DNA of 64,000 nucleotides. Origin: Burkholderiaceae bacterium (GTDB taxonomy: Bacteria; Pseudomonadota; Gammaproteobacteria; Burkholderiales; Burkholderiaceae_A). Below the pieces are notes generated by a model. That model saw only the letters and a list, made by a program, of their open reading frames with translations, had not been told where the DNA came from and ran no database searches. The stretch is from assembly GCA_004214155.1 (NCBI GenBank), contig SGYQ01000001.1, positions 1 through 64,000 on the forward strand. Direction: 5' to 3'. A program made the position numbers and the translations under genes. This document shows, one piece after another, positions 11,643-24,687 of the stretch (positions within the stretch are counted from its first letter, which is position 1; each line of letters opens with the position of its first letter).

Positions 11643-11680
11643 ATCAATTCTCCAAAAAGTACAGTATAAAAGCTAAATAG

Positions 11681-13957
<2,277 letters not shown>

Positions 13958-13961
<4 letters not shown>

Positions 13962-14861
13962 AGATAAAAAATGAAGCAAAAAACAACCGCCAGTAAGAGC
14001 ATCCACTTAGTTATTAGATAAACATTTTTACTCCATGCTTTCAGTTTTTTTCTGTTAATGTCATACATCCAATAAATTGTACTGAGACGATTTATAAAGC
14101 CGGTTTTATCGGCAGCTGTATTTGGGCTAACCGCAGCGGACATCACCTTGACGGAAATCCATTCAGCTATTGATTGGAGATGATGATTTTTCTGCGGACG
14201 GGCGATGTCACAAAATAAAATTAAGCGGGTTTTTTCTGCATCGTTCCTCGCTTCGTGAACAAAAGTTTCATCGAAAATCATTGATTCGCCATCTTTCCAC
14301 CAGTAACGCTGTCCATGAACATCGATATAACATTTTTCGGAATTGGGAGTGCTTAAGTCCAGGTGATATCTTAGCGAGCCTGCAAATGGATCTCTATGCG
14401 GATTTAACTTTCCCTTAGGGGGTAGTTCCGCAAACATTGCTGCTCTGATGCATTTCACTTTCTTAAGTATAGCAACTGACCTGGGGCAGGAATCTAGCGC
14501 AGATGGATGTTCGAAATCATACCATTTTAAATAAAACCTTTTCCAGCCATATTTGAAAAAGGAGTTAAAGCCAACATCATTATTTCTCTCAGTTTTTTTT
14601 ATCTGTGCTTGCTCGCCCAGTCTACATGCTTCATCTCTAAATACTCTCCAATTTTCTGTCATGAGCTCCATGTTACTAAAGTGTTCTTTTGAAATGAAGG
14701 GTCCTGACCGAAATTTTTTTTCCGAGCACAAAATAGGCATTGAGTGGTGCTAGTATAACGCTGTGGTCAATGAAAGTTTTACCAAAGGTCGGCTTAATTT
14801 TTCCACGGAAGTAAAAGAACAATATTGAAACCAACCAAACGCAAATAAAGAGCCATTTCAT
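13958..14861 (-). pseudogene. lpxO: LpxO-like aspartyl/asparaginyl beta-hydroxylase (lipid A hydroxylase family), split by a frameshift at an A8 tract
   Basis: N-terminal segment MKWLFICVWLVSILFFYFRGKIKPTFGKTFIDHSVILAPLNAYFVLGKK is in the frame of ORF 14861..14676; catalytic part (SGPFISKEHF...LNPHRDPFAGSLRYHLDL...) is in the frame of ORF 14740..13958; frames meet at the T8 (minus-strand A8) tract 14714-14721. Confidence 0.8.
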
Positions 14862-14923
14862 CTATATATTATCCCTTAGCAAATACATACTTTCTATAAT
14901 AGAAAAGATTTTATAATGAGTCT

Positions 14924-14953
14924 TTGCTGTATTTAGTACGTCCACGTTATACT
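14924..14953 (+). promoter_or_regulatory. Putative sigma70-type promoter for tRNA-Leu
   Basis: TTGCTG (14924-14929), 18-bp spacer, TATACT (14948-14953), 29 bp upstream of the tRNA 5' end. Confidence 0.5.
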
Positions 14954-14982
14954 GATTTTTCATATGTAAAGAAACGTTTATT

Positions 14983-15069
14983 GCCAGAGTGGCGGAATTG
15001 GTAGACGCACCGGATTCAAAATCCGGCGCCAGCGATGGTGTGCGGGTTCAAGTCCCGCCTCTGGCACCA
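14983..15069 (+). tRNA. tRNA-Leu (anticodon CAA), CCA encoded
   Basis: GCCAGAG...CTCTGGC acceptor pairing; anticodon arm CCGGA-TTCAAAA-TCCGG; GGTTCAAGTCC T-arm; long variable arm; terminal ACCA. Confidence 0.95.
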
Positions 15070-15080
15070 ATAAAAGATTC

Positions 15081-15782
15081 TTACTGGAAAGAATAAATAA
15101 AGCCGACACTAACTTGATTGTTTAAAATGTCCGTTTCAATTTGACCGCCCCCATCTAAATCCGCCTTCATAGGGGTATAAGTAATTCGATATTCTGCGAA
15201 CGTTTTCCATGATTCAGCGAGCTCATATCTTAGCCCTGCCATGACTTGGTATGCAGGCCCAGTTCTCTGATAGTCGTAGGTTTTTCCGCCAGTTCCAGTA
15301 GCGCCTTCTACATCAACATGGGGGTAAGCAACGCCAATTCCTGCTCCAATATAAGGGTTTAGTTCAGCACTCATGCTCATAATCGTATCAATCTTATGTA
15401 TAGCGAGAAAAGTTAAAGTATTTATGCCATCCGTAAATTCAAGTCTTCTCAGATTTCCCGGTAGTTTTTTTGCTTTCACTTTACTGTGGTTGAAGTCTAC
15501 GGCAAATTCTAAGTCAGTATTTTCCAATCCATATATACTAACTCTGTATCCATAATATATTGGAGACTCGAAAGATTCTCCCTCCCAGCCATCAACGGAA
15601 TATTTTCCGTCATCTATACCGTAACTAATGGATGCATTCGAAAAAGTTACACTACTGTGAGCTGCGTTGTTGAATCCTCCGTAGAGAGAAACATCTAAGT
15701 TAGCTCCAAAACCTAGGCACTGAAACACAAGTAAGGTTATTCCCAAAGACAATTTATCTACTAGATAATAAGATTTTTTCAT
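15081..15782 (-). CDS. OmpW/OmpA-like outer-membrane beta-barrel protein
   Basis: 233 aa; signal-like N-terminus; alternating beta-barrel pattern (YQVMAGLRYELAESWKTFAEYRITY, C-terminal QVSVGFIYSFQ). Confidence 0.65.
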   Translation of the reverse strand: MKKSYYLVDKLSLGITLLVFQCLGFGANLDVSLYGGFNNAAHSSVTFSNASISYGIDDGKYSVDGWEGESFESPIYYGYRVSIYGLENTDLEFAVDFNHSKVKAKKLPGNLRRLEFTDGINTLTFLAIHKIDTIMSMSAELNPYIGAGIGVAYPHVDVEGATGTGGKTYDYQRTGPAYQVMAGLRYELAESWKTFAEYRITYTPMKADLDGGGQIETDILNNQVSVGFIYSFQ

Positions 15783-15822
15783 AGGTAATACACTTTACGG
15801 AAAGTTTGATTATTTCTGTAGG

Positions 15823-16746
15823 TTACCGGTCTTTATAAGAAAAAATCAAGTTTATGAGCAAAAATCCAATACCTTGAAGTGTTATCGTGAGACCAAACAG
15901 TATTGAAGAAGCAATACTATTCTCAAGCCCATAACCAAGAAACGACAAGATGATAGCCGCACTATACTCACGGGGACCAAATCCGGCGAGGCTCAACGGT
16001 AATGCCGCAAAAAGAAATATGACTGGCACAATAATGAGACATTGAGCAACTGAAATATTAACATTGGTCGCGCTTAAACAAAGGAAAAAGGATACTGCAA
16101 AGAAAATCTGTGATAAGACAGAAGCAAAAACAGTGGTTTTTTTTTTGCTTCTGATTAGCAAAGGATTAACCGCAGTTAGATAAATGGTTGATTTCGAAAA
16201 AAAAATTTTAAATCTGGAAGTCAAAAAGGGTACTGCCACTACTATGAGTAGAAAAAAGAGGTAGAACAAAACGAAAGTACTTTGCTTGAGGTACAGTTCG
16301 TTAAAAAGAAATATATTACTCTCGGATATTATCGAGTAAAAAATAGTCAACACTGCGAGCAAGCAAAGTGCCCAGAAGCCATGAATTCTGTCTGCAAGAA
16401 CACTGAGCATTACTTCCTTTGATGGCCTTATTTTTGAGGCAAGTTCTCCTGATGGATTTCGTGATGAAAGTCGCACTGATCGGTAAAGATCACCTCCCAA
16501 CATCCCAACAGGCACGACAGTTGTAAAGCTTATACTTTCGAAATATGCCTTTATCGCCTTCCAAAATTTTATTTTTGATTCACAGTTTAGGATCTTGGTC
16601 CATCGAAAAGCACAAGCAGCATTACCAAAAAAACTAAGAATACATGCTAACAAAAAACACCATTTGTCAGAATACGAAATTACAGAAAACATCTCATTCG
16701 TATCAATGAAATAAAAAAAACCTGCCAAAAGTAACACAGATATCAT
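15823..16746 (-). CDS. Flippase-like / lysylphosphatidylglycerol synthase TM-region family membrane protein
   Basis: 307 aa polytopic; TTVVPVGMLGGDLYRSVRL and LPLSLAGFGPREYSA motifs. Confidence 0.8.
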   Translation of the reverse strand: MISVLLLAGFFYFIDTNEMFSVISYSDKWCFLLACILSFFGNAACAFRWTKILNCESKIKFWKAIKAYFESISFTTVVPVGMLGGDLYRSVRLSSRNPSGELASKIRPSKEVMLSVLADRIHGFWALCLLAVLTIFYSIISESNIFLFNELYLKQSTFVLFYLFFLLIVVAVPFLTSRFKIFFSKSTIYLTAVNPLLIRSKKKTTVFASVLSQIFFAVSFFLCLSATNVNISVAQCLIIVPVIFLFAALPLSLAGFGPREYSAAIILSFLGYGLENSIASSILFGLTITLQGIGFLLINLIFSYKDR

Positions 16747-16775
16747 TACTTGTAAGGATTTAGTTTTTTTTAAAA

Positions 16776-17726
16776 TTATTTTCTTAGTTTTATTTGATAT
16801 TGCTTTCTCCCACTAGGTTCATGATAAATTCGGATTAGCAGCTCACCTAGTAAACCCACGGCTAACAACTGGGTACCTAACAAGGTTAGCAGTAAGCCTA
16901 GTGTTAATAAGGGACGCGTTCCAATTTCGCTACCGAAAAGAATTTTTTCAAAGAACAGCCACAAAAATATTAACAAGCCTGCGCTTAGCATTGTAAGTCC
17001 GATACCACCAAACGCGTGGATTGGTCTATGCATGTATCGTCTGGAAAATTGAATCCAAATAAGATCCAAAATTACCCTTAACGTTCTGTCGATCCCATAT
17101 TTAGACTTTCCGGTTATCCTAGGATGATGCTTTACTGGAATTTCGATTATTTTAGCTCCAACTTCTGCAGCTATAGCTGGTATAAAACGATGCATTTCCC
17201 CGTACAACCTAAATTTTGAGACCAGTTCCCTTCTATATCCTTTGAGCGAACAACCATAGTCCCTTAACTTTATTCCAGTTGTGTAGGAAATTAAATAATT
17301 TGCAAACATCGAGGGCAGTTTTCTATTTAATATCGAATCCTGACGATCTTTTCTCCAACCTGCGACGAGATCGATTTCATGATTATTTTTCAATACATCT
17401 ATAATTTTTGGTATATCAGCTGGATCATTTTGCAAATCTCCATCCATTGTTATGAGTACATCCCCAGTGCTGTGATCAAATCCGGCTTGTAGTGCGGTTG
17501 ATTGTCCATAGTTCCGTACTAAACTTACAACACGTAAATTTTTGTTTTTTAGTTGAATTTCTTTTAAAGTTGCTCCCGTACCGTCTGTGGATCCATCGTC
17601 AACGATGATAATTTCGTATTCTAAATTTAAACCTAAACGTCTTAAATTCTGAGTATTCTCTACGAGTTTCTCGATGGCATCCACCTCGTTAAAAACGGGA
17701 ATGATAATAGAGACTAACTTAACCAT
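16776..17726 (-). CDS. Glycosyltransferase family 2, ArnC/DPM1-like polyprenyl-phosphate transferase
   Basis: SIIIPVFNEVDAIEKLV, IIVDDGSTDGT, ITMDGDLQNDP, two C-terminal TM helices. Confidence 0.88.
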   Translation of the reverse strand: MVKLVSIIIPVFNEVDAIEKLVENTQNLRRLGLNLEYEIIIVDDGSTDGTGATLKEIQLKNKNLRVVSLVRNYGQSTALQAGFDHSTGDVLITMDGDLQNDPADIPKIIDVLKNNHEIDLVAGWRKDRQDSILNRKLPSMFANYLISYTTGIKLRDYGCSLKGYRRELVSKFRLYGEMHRFIPAIAAEVGAKIIEIPVKHHPRITGKSKYGIDRTLRVILDLIWIQFSRRYMHRPIHAFGGIGLTMLSAGLLIFLWLFFEKILFGSEIGTRPLLTLGLLLTLLGTQLLAVGLLGELLIRIYHEPSGRKQYQIKLRK

Positions 17727-17732
17727 ACTTTA

Positions 17733-19295
17733 TTAAACCATATCCTCTTTACCAACCCAAACAAGCAGTACCTTTTTATTTGTTTTTCCTTGTATTAGCA
17801 GATTATCTGTATTTTTCGTGGTTACGATTTCCACTGTAATAAATTGCTCTCTAAGTTTTTTCATGGTTTTCTGCAGTGTATCCTTGTTATTGTTAACCAA
17901 TAGGACGAAAAGAAGCCGCCCTTTTTTTTCTTTCTCGGATAAGGGGTATTTAAGATCCCAATGGTTATACACTCCGTCAGTATTAAGCGACCTAACTTTA
18001 TAATCAGGAAGATATAACGATAAAGTTGCAAGCAAACCACGGTCATTGCTTGCAATAATTTTTCCTTCTTTGTAATTAAGATCTCTTACTATATTAGCGA
18101 TCGTTGTATATCCTTCGACTTGAAGAAAAGGGTTGGTTATCACTAAACCGTGAGCACTTAAGTTGCTAAATATTTTTGGACTATTTAGGAATAAAGGTAA
18201 AAACAATAGGTTTATGGTGAAAGTTATCGGAAGAGCGAGTTTCATGAAATTTGTTTGCAAAGAGTTTTTCTGCTTCCTTGTGACCAGAGTGGAGAAATAG
18301 ATTACGATAGGTATTGAAATTGGTGATGCCCAATTTATCTCGGTTTCACTAATCAAACTTAAAAAAGATACCGTTGTAAAAATTGGCAGAATAAAAGCGG
18401 CAGAAAAAATCCACACTTCTTTTACGTCATAGTGACATGCCTTGAGGTTTAATAATTCTCGGTCGTTATGGAATAAATGCCAATTTTTTATTGGTGAAAG
18501 CAAAAATATTAAAAAAATAATAGGGCTGAATATAATAAACTGACCAATAAGAAATTCTATTAGTGGACCAATTTGTACTTCTGTACCTTTGTCGAGCGAG
18601 GTCATTTCTACATGATGTTTAAGTGTTGGGAAATCATGGGTTATATTCCAAATGATATTTGGAAAAAAAATCAACAAGGCGATGCTAGTCACTATAATTA
18701 TTTTCAACCAACTAAACTGCTTCAATTTTAGAAGTAAAAAAAGTGCAGATATGCAAAAAAATATCATTGAATACTTTGTGAGAAGCCCAATTCCAACTGT
18801 TATTGCGCAACATAATAGCCAAAAAAAAGATCCGTTCCTTAGGGACACAATGAAGAAAAAAGTTGATGTAGACCAAAATAACAACAACCATGCGTCTGTT
18901 GTTGCGAACTGACTATAAAAAGTTGATAAAGGTAGGGTCAGAAATAAAAAGGCTGATAAGCAAGAGGCTTTAAAGTTATTTGTTAATCTAAAGGTACTAA
19001 GTCCACAAAAGATTGATGATAAGAAAAATGCAATGGGTTGTAATGATCTGTAGCATTGGTAATTATCGCCACAAGCATGATTCATAGTACTAAGCACCCA
19101 GGCAACAAAAGGTGGTTTTGAAAAATAACCTGTTTCTAAACTTTTAGACCAGAATATATATTGAGCTTCGTCAATGGCTAAATCAATATTCCCAAGCAAC
19201 GATGGGCTGAAAATGGCATAGAGTTTGGCAAAAAGTATCGAAAAAAATAAAATACAAATGATAAAGAAAACCGTTTTATTATTTTTTGTCAGCAT
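17733..19295 (-). CDS. ArnT/PMT-like membrane glycosyltransferase (GT39/GT83-type)
   Basis: 520 aa; AIDEAQYIFWSKSLETGYFSKPPFVAW motif, multiple TM segments, adjacent to the GT2. Confidence 0.8.
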   Translation of the reverse strand: MLTKNNKTVFFIICILFFSILFAKLYAIFSPSLLGNIDLAIDEAQYIFWSKSLETGYFSKPPFVAWVLSTMNHACGDNYQCYRSLQPIAFFLSSIFCGLSTFRLTNNFKASCLSAFLFLTLPLSTFYSQFATTDAWLLLFWSTSTFFFIVSLRNGSFFWLLCCAITVGIGLLTKYSMIFFCISALFLLLKLKQFSWLKIIIVTSIALLIFFPNIIWNITHDFPTLKHHVEMTSLDKGTEVQIGPLIEFLIGQFIIFSPIIFLIFLLSPIKNWHLFHNDRELLNLKACHYDVKEVWIFSAAFILPIFTTVSFLSLISETEINWASPISIPIVIYFSTLVTRKQKNSLQTNFMKLALPITFTINLLFLPLFLNSPKIFSNLSAHGLVITNPFLQVEGYTTIANIVRDLNYKEGKIIASNDRGLLATLSLYLPDYKVRSLNTDGVYNHWDLKYPLSEKEKKGRLLFVLLVNNNKDTLQKTMKKLREQFITVEIVTTKNTDNLLIQGKTNKKVLLVWVGKEDMV

Positions 19296-19338
19296 AACTT
19301 CTAGTAAGATTAGGAAAGAAAACTACAGCACGTGAATC

Positions 19339-22300
19339 ATGAGTAAAAACAAATATGTTCATCTGCGGATGCATTCAGAGTACTCTGTTAATAATAGTAC
19401 GATTAGGCTATCAGATGTAGTTCGCAGTGCTGTACTTGATCATCAGTCTGCTTTAGGCTTGACCGATCTAGGGAACACATTTGCTTACATAAAGTTTTAT
19501 CGCATAGCGAGAGAGAGCGGAATTAAACCGATTTTGGGCATTGAACTGCGTCTTAGAATGGATTCTAAGGTATTAGAAACTCCTCGGGTAATTTTGCTGT
19601 GCAAAAATCGATTGGGTTACAAAAAGCTTTGCAGAATAGTATCACGTGGATGGCTTGATTATGGTCAGTTATGGCAACAAGGGACAGTCAGTCTTGGCTG
19701 GTTTTTAGAAGATGATCCTCTGTTGGGTGGGAGAATGTCAGACGATTTGATATGTTTGTCAGGGGGAATATTTGGTGAGTTGGGTTTGAGCAGTCTAAAA
19801 ACAGAAGTATCGGAAAAAAAAATACTGGAGAAAACAAAAGAATATCTAAAAATCTTTGGAGACAATTTTTACTTAGAGACTCAAAAAGCTGGGTTTTTAC
19901 ACGAGGATATTTTGTTTCAAAAGACGTTGTATATTGCTGATAAACTTAGTATTCCGATTGTTGCGACGCATCCAATTCAATTTTTAGAAAAAGCTGAATA
20001 CTCATCTCATCAAGCCCGTGTGGCAATAGCAGAGGGGGAAACACTGACATCGCTAAAAGCGAGTACTGATTATACACCTGAGCAGTATTTTTTAAGTCAA
20101 GATGAGATGGTGATGAGATTTAAAGATTTTCCAGGGACATTAGAAAATACTTTAGAGATAGTAAAGCGTTGTAATTTAGAGTTTGAATTCGGCAGCGTTC
20201 AACTGCCTAGATTTTCTACTGGAGGCAGTGCTTCCATGCCTGAATATCTCAAGGAAAAAGCTTTCGAAGGCCTTAAGCAAAGACTCACACCTGAAGTTTT
20301 TTCCGTTGAAAAGAGACAAAAATACGAAAAAAGACTAATTTTAGAATGTGATGTTATTTCAAAGATGGGATTTTCGAGTTATTTTCTGATCGTTGCAGAT
20401 TTTGTAAATTGGGCAAAAAATAATGGTGTACCTGTTGGCCCTGGGAGAGGTTCGGGAGCTGGTTCTCTAGTAGCTTTTTGCTTAAACATTACCGATGTAG
20501 ATCCTATAAAGTTTTCTCTCTTATTTGAAAGATTCCTTAATCCAGAACGGGTTTCGATGCCTGATTTCGACATAGATTTCTGTCAAGAGCAAAGATATCG
20601 GGTAATCGAGTATGTAAAAAATAAATACGGGACCGAAGCTGTTAGCCAAATCATCACATTTGGGACAATGGCTTCTAGAGCCGTTATTCGTGATGCTGGG
20701 CGCGTTTTAGAACTACCCTATACATTTTGTGACCAATTATCTAAGCTTGTCCCTGTGGTTCAAAACAAGCCGCTGAGTTTAAAGGATGCTAGAAATGCTG
20801 AGCCTCTACTCGCAAGAAGAGAAAAAGAAGAAGAGGAGGTCGCTAATTTATTGCGACTTGCTGAACCTTTAGAAGACCTCGTTCGAAATGTTGGTATGCA
20901 TGCAGGGGGTGTTTTGATTGCACCTGGGGAATTAACTGATTTTTGCCCTCTATACAAGGCTCCAGGGACTGATGGAGAGGAGGGAGTTATTTCAATGTTT
21001 GATAAAGATGATATTGAACAGCTTGGATTGGTAAAGTTTGACTTCCTGGGGTTGAGGAATTTAACGATTTTGGATATGGCAGTAAGCGAGATTAATAAAC
21101 TCTACCCCAGTAAATGTTTAAAACTGGAAGATTTGACCGAATTCAATGATTCGAAAACATATGATTTATTGAAATCTGCAAACACGACAGCTGTATTTCA
21201 GTTGGAGTCCGAGGGAATGAAAAGATATTTATTAAAACTACAACCTGATTGTTTTGAAGACATAATTGCTATGCTAGCTCTTTACAGACCAGGTCCTCTG
21301 AACTCTGGCATGGTGGATGATTTCATAAAACGAAAACAGGGCATACAAAAGATCGATTATTTTCATGATGATCTTAAGGAGTGTTTGTCGCCCACTTATG
21401 GTGTGATAGTTTATCAAGAGCAGGTCATGCAAATTGCCCAGATAATAGCTGGTTATAGTCTTGGTAATGCTGATATATTGCGAAGAGCAATGGGCAAGAA
21501 AAAGGTGGAAGAGATGTCCAGGCAGCGAAAAATTTTCATAGAAGGGGCTACCTCTAGAGGATATTCAACAAATCTTGCAGTTAGGCTTTTCGACCTGATG
21601 GAAAAATTTGCAGAGTACGGATTCAATAAAAGTCATACCGCTGCTTACGCTTTCATCACATATCAGACCGCATGGCTAAAGTCTCATCAACCAGCAGCGT
21701 TTTATTCTTCAACTCTCACTTCTGATCTACACGATACAGATCGTATTGCTCTTCTGATTCAGGATTGCAAGAAAAATGGTGTTGAAGTTTTGGGTCCGTG
21801 TATAAATTATTCCATCTACTCATTTACAACGATTTTAAGAGAAGGCCAGGCGATGGTTCGCTTTGGTTTAGGTGCGATAAAAGGGGTTGGGGAGTCAATT
21901 ATTAAGATAATTATAGATGCAAGACAACAAGGGCTTTTTAAGAACTTGTTGGATTTTTGTTCTCGGGTAGATCGTAGAGTTATTAATAAGAAATCCTTTG
22001 AAGCTTTAATTTGCTCTGGTGCTATGGATGATCTTAGTCATCTCGGAAGTAAGGGAAGAAATGAAATGCTTGCAACCTATGATTCGTTTCTTTTGCTCAC
22101 GGAACAAAGGGAGTTAGCTAAAGACCAGGGCAGCTTGTTCGGAGAGATTCCATCGGAGAAAGATATAGATAGGCCCGGTAGAGAGATAAAAAAATGGACT
22201 GCAAGAAAACAGATCCAGGCAGAAAAACAAGCGTTAGGTTTTCCGTTTTCTCGATCCTTTTTTAATTTGGTAGATAAAGAGGTATCTAAATACTTAAAAA

Positions 22301-22857
22301 ATAATCTGATTAATTTAAAAGTTTCTAATGAACCCTATTGGATCCATGGCATATTAACGAAAATAAAAAAACAGATAACAAGAAGAGGTCCAATTCATAT
22401 TTTAGAGTTAACCGACGATACATCGAGTGTCGAGGTTTCAATTCAAACGGATTACTTCGAAGAAGTTAAGGATAAATTAAAGTTAGACGAATATTTTCAA
22501 ATTTTAGTACGGGTACGAGAGGATGATTATTCCGGAGGGACGAAGCTCAACGTTAAAAAAGTTTTAGATACCATTTCTGTTCGGGAACGAAATTTGAAAT
22601 TCATAAAAATTAATATTCCTTCTAACTTTCTTGAAGTGCATTCACTCGACAATTGCTTGAATACTATTTCAGGTTTTTTTACAACTGAGGATCAACATAG
22701 TGGTATCCCAGTAATTCTTGGGATGCCTATAGAGGGAGTTAGTTGTGATATCTCGATGGGGAAAAAATGGCGTCTTTCTCCGTCAGAAAATATAATTGAA
22801 AAAATAAGAGACTCTTTTGGAGAAGAGTCTATAGAATTTCATATCAAGGGGGGATAA
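19339..22857 (+). CDS. dnaE: DNA polymerase III alpha subunit
   Basis: 1172 aa; PHP start HLRMHSEYSVNNSTIRL, PVGPGRGSGAGSLVAFCLNITDVDPIKFSLLFERFLNPERVSMPDFDIDF. Confidence 0.97.
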   Translation: MSKNKYVHLRMHSEYSVNNSTIRLSDVVRSAVLDHQSALGLTDLGNTFAYIKFYRIARESGIKPILGIELRLRMDSKVLETPRVILLCKNRLGYKKLCRIVSRGWLDYGQLWQQGTVSLGWFLEDDPLLGGRMSDDLICLSGGIFGELGLSSLKTEVSEKKILEKTKEYLKIFGDNFYLETQKAGFLHEDILFQKTLYIADKLSIPIVATHPIQFLEKAEYSSHQARVAIAEGETLTSLKASTDYTPEQYFLSQDEMVMRFKDFPGTLENTLEIVKRCNLEFEFGSVQLPRFSTGGSASMPEYLKEKAFEGLKQRLTPEVFSVEKRQKYEKRLILECDVISKMGFSSYFLIVADFVNWAKNNGVPVGPGRGSGAGSLVAFCLNITDVDPIKFSLLFERFLNPERVSMPDFDIDFCQEQRYRVIEYVKNKYGTEAVSQIITFGTMASRAVIRDAGRVLELPYTFCDQLSKLVPVVQNKPLSLKDARNAEPLLARREKEEEEVANLLRLAEPLEDLVRNVGMHAGGVLIAPGELTDFCPLYKAPGTDGEEGVISMFDKDDIEQLGLVKFDFLGLRNLTILDMAVSEINKLYPSKCLKLEDLTEFNDSKTYDLLKSANTTAVFQLESEGMKRYLLKLQPDCFEDIIAMLALYRPGPLNSGMVDDFIKRKQGIQKIDYFHDDLKECLSPTYGVIVYQEQVMQIAQIIAGYSLGNADILRRAMGKKKVEEMSRQRKIFIEGATSRGYSTNLAVRLFDLMEKFAEYGFNKSHTAAYAFITYQTAWLKSHQPAAFYSSTLTSDLHDTDRIALLIQDCKKNGVEVLGPCINYSIYSFTTILREGQAMVRFGLGAIKGVGESIIKIIIDARQQGLFKNLLDFCSRVDRRVINKKSFEALICSGAMDDLSHLGSKGRNEMLATYDSFLLLTEQRELAKDQGSLFGEIPSEKDIDRPGREIKKWTARKQIQAEKQALGFPFSRSFFNLVDKEVSKYLKNNLINLKVSNEPYWIHGILTKIKKQITRRGPIHILELTDDTSSVEVSIQTDYFEEVKDKLKLDEYFQILVRVREDDYSGGTKLNVKKVLDTISVRERNLKFIKINIPSNFLEVHSLDNCLNTISGFFTTEDQHSGIPVILGMPIEGVSCDISMGKKWRLSPSENIIEKIRDSFGEESIEFHIKGG

Positions 22858-22858
22858 T

Positions 22859-23494
22859 TTAAAAAAGATGTTTCGAGAGCAGAAGATATGTTTCGTGTAT
22901 GGGCAATCCAACTACAGAAGAATAACTACCCGAAATTTTTTTTATAAAAATAGACGCTCTTCCTTGAATCCCATAACTTCCGGATTTATCAATTGGTTCG
23001 TCAGTTTTTGAGTATTCTATAATCCATGACCTCGGTATTTCCGAGAACCAGACTGAAGTAGTGCTGGTTATTTGATGAAATATAAATGAATTATTTTGTT
23101 TAGGATTTGGAGTCGACAGCACTATAGACGTAATTACTTTATGCTGTTGATTAGATAATTGAGTTAGCATTTCGACTACATTTGATCTGGATCGAGGCTT
23201 TAAAAAAATCTTATCTCCGAGACATACAATCGTATCCCCGCAAATGATTGGCTTAATCCCTTCAGTTGTTTTAATAAGTTTGTTAGTAGAAAATATTGCT
23301 TTGTCCATGGCTACACGGGTAACATATTTTGTAGGAGTTTCCTCGTTCCCGATCTTTTCTACATCTTTCATGCTTTTTAAGTTTTTTTCGTCAAATTTGC
23401 GAACAACAATATCTAATTCTTTGCAAATCTCCTTGAGAAGCTGCAGTCTTCGAGGACTCCTGGATGCTAAATATAAAATTTTCTGTGTCATCAA
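22859..23494 (-). CDS. Maf-family nucleotide pyrophosphatase
   Basis: LYLASRSPRRLQLLKEI, ICGDTIVCLGDKIFLKP, DKSGSYGIQGRASIFIKKISGSYSSVVGLPI. Confidence 0.93.
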   Translation of the reverse strand: MMTQKILYLASRSPRRLQLLKEICKELDIVVRKFDEKNLKSMKDVEKIGNEETPTKYVTRVAMDKAIFSTNKLIKTTEGIKPIICGDTIVCLGDKIFLKPRSRSNVVEMLTQLSNQQHKVITSIVLSTPNPKQNNSFIFHQITSTTSVWFSEIPRSWIIEYSKTDEPIDKSGSYGIQGRASIFIKKISGSYSSVVGLPIHETYLLLSKHLF

Positions 23495-23598
23495 AGTAAA
23501 GGAAAAAGATGAAGTATGTTTCAGAGAAAAGATGATTTTACAAAGTTTTGCAGATTATATGGAAAGCTAATTCCTACACACCATTACTAAATAGAACA

Positions 23599-24684
23599 AT
23601 GAAATTGGATACTTCGGCAATTATTTTCTGCGACATAATAGACAATTATGGTGACGCAGGTTTCTGTATAAGGTTGAGCAAAGCATTGTTGAAGTATATC
23701 AAAAGAGTAGCTATATTCACTAACAAACCAAGTATTTTTCATAAACTTATTGGTGAGAATAACTTAATTCTGATCAATGCGAGTACTGAAATACTGAGCA
23801 TTTTTCACAATAGCCGCACATCGCTTGAAATCCCCCACTATGAAAATTATATAATTTTTGATTTGTTCGAAACGAAAGCATCACTCGAATTCTTAATCTC
23901 CTTTAGTGATAGGTCTAATGTTCAGAGAATTACTTTAGACTATCTAAGTACAGAAAAATGGAGTGAAAAATTACAGGGAATGCAGGCTCCTGACTCTCGA
24001 ATTTTACAGGCAAGTGACGAAAACCTACTCAAATTTCGACAAAGGCGCTGGTATTCCCCGGGGATCTCAAAAAAATCAGGGGGTTTGATTTGGGAAAACA
24101 GGAAATCAATTGATTATCTAGAGCGTAAAAAAGTAAGAGAAAGAGTTGTGTCGTTAAAAGAAACGCAGATTTTTGGAGAATTATCAGAGGAGGCGTTTTT
24201 CATATGTGATTTTTCTTATGACAAATTTCGATTTTCTTTTTTTAATAAGCTTGCAAAAGAGAGATCTTTTGTAATTTGGAGTCCTAGAGCGATTACCTTA
24301 TGCCAGACAGACTTTGATGTTATTTTGCAAAGTATGGATCTCAATATTGTAAGAGGAGAGGATTCATTTGTAACCGCACATTTTGCTGCTTCTTCGAGAT
24401 GGAAGGTTCCCTTTTTATGGCAACCTTATCTTGAACAAAATTTAAATCATAAGAAAAAGTTTTTGGAATGGAAATATCATTTCAAACATCTCACTATTAC
24501 TAGCTATTGGAATTTAGCTGAGGCCTTGATGTCTCGAAAATATGAGAAATATGATGAGCTTTGGCCATATTTTTATACAGATTGGTTAAAATTAAAGAGT
24601 TATATGTCGTTGGATTGTCTTAAAATTACAAAAAATCGCTCTTTGGTGAAGACGCTTTTAAATGTACAGAAGACAAAGGAATAG
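23599..24684 (+). CDS. earP: EF-P arginine rhamnosyltransferase EarP
   Basis: IIFCDIIDNYGDAGFCIRLSKALL and LNIVRGEDSFVTAHFAASSRWKVPFLWQPY; immediately upstream of efp; start probably 23599. Confidence 0.92.
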   Translation: MKLDTSAIIFCDIIDNYGDAGFCIRLSKALLKYIKRVAIFTNKPSIFHKLIGENNLILINASTEILSIFHNSRTSLEIPHYENYIIFDLFETKASLEFLISFSDRSNVQRITLDYLSTEKWSEKLQGMQAPDSRILQASDENLLKFRQRRWYSPGISKKSGGLIWENRKSIDYLERKKVRERVVSLKETQIFGELSEEAFFICDFSYDKFRFSFFNKLAKERSFVIWSPRAITLCQTDFDVILQSMDLNIVRGEDSFVTAHFAASSRWKVPFLWQPYLEQNLNHKKKFLEWKYHFKHLTITSYWNLAEALMSRKYEKYDELWPYFYTDWLKLKSYMSLDCLKITKNRSLVKTLLNVQKTKE

Positions 24685-24687
24685 GTG

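Noticed and set aside
14676-14861. Track ORF 61 aa as an independent small membrane protein
   Set aside because: Its sequence matches the LpxO N-terminus and continues in the next frame after the A8 tract; treated as part of the split lpxO.
16131-16146. T10 tract inside the flippase-like gene as another frameshift
   Set aside because: Reading frame is intact through the tract (RSKKKTTVF), so no disruption; only a potential slippage site.
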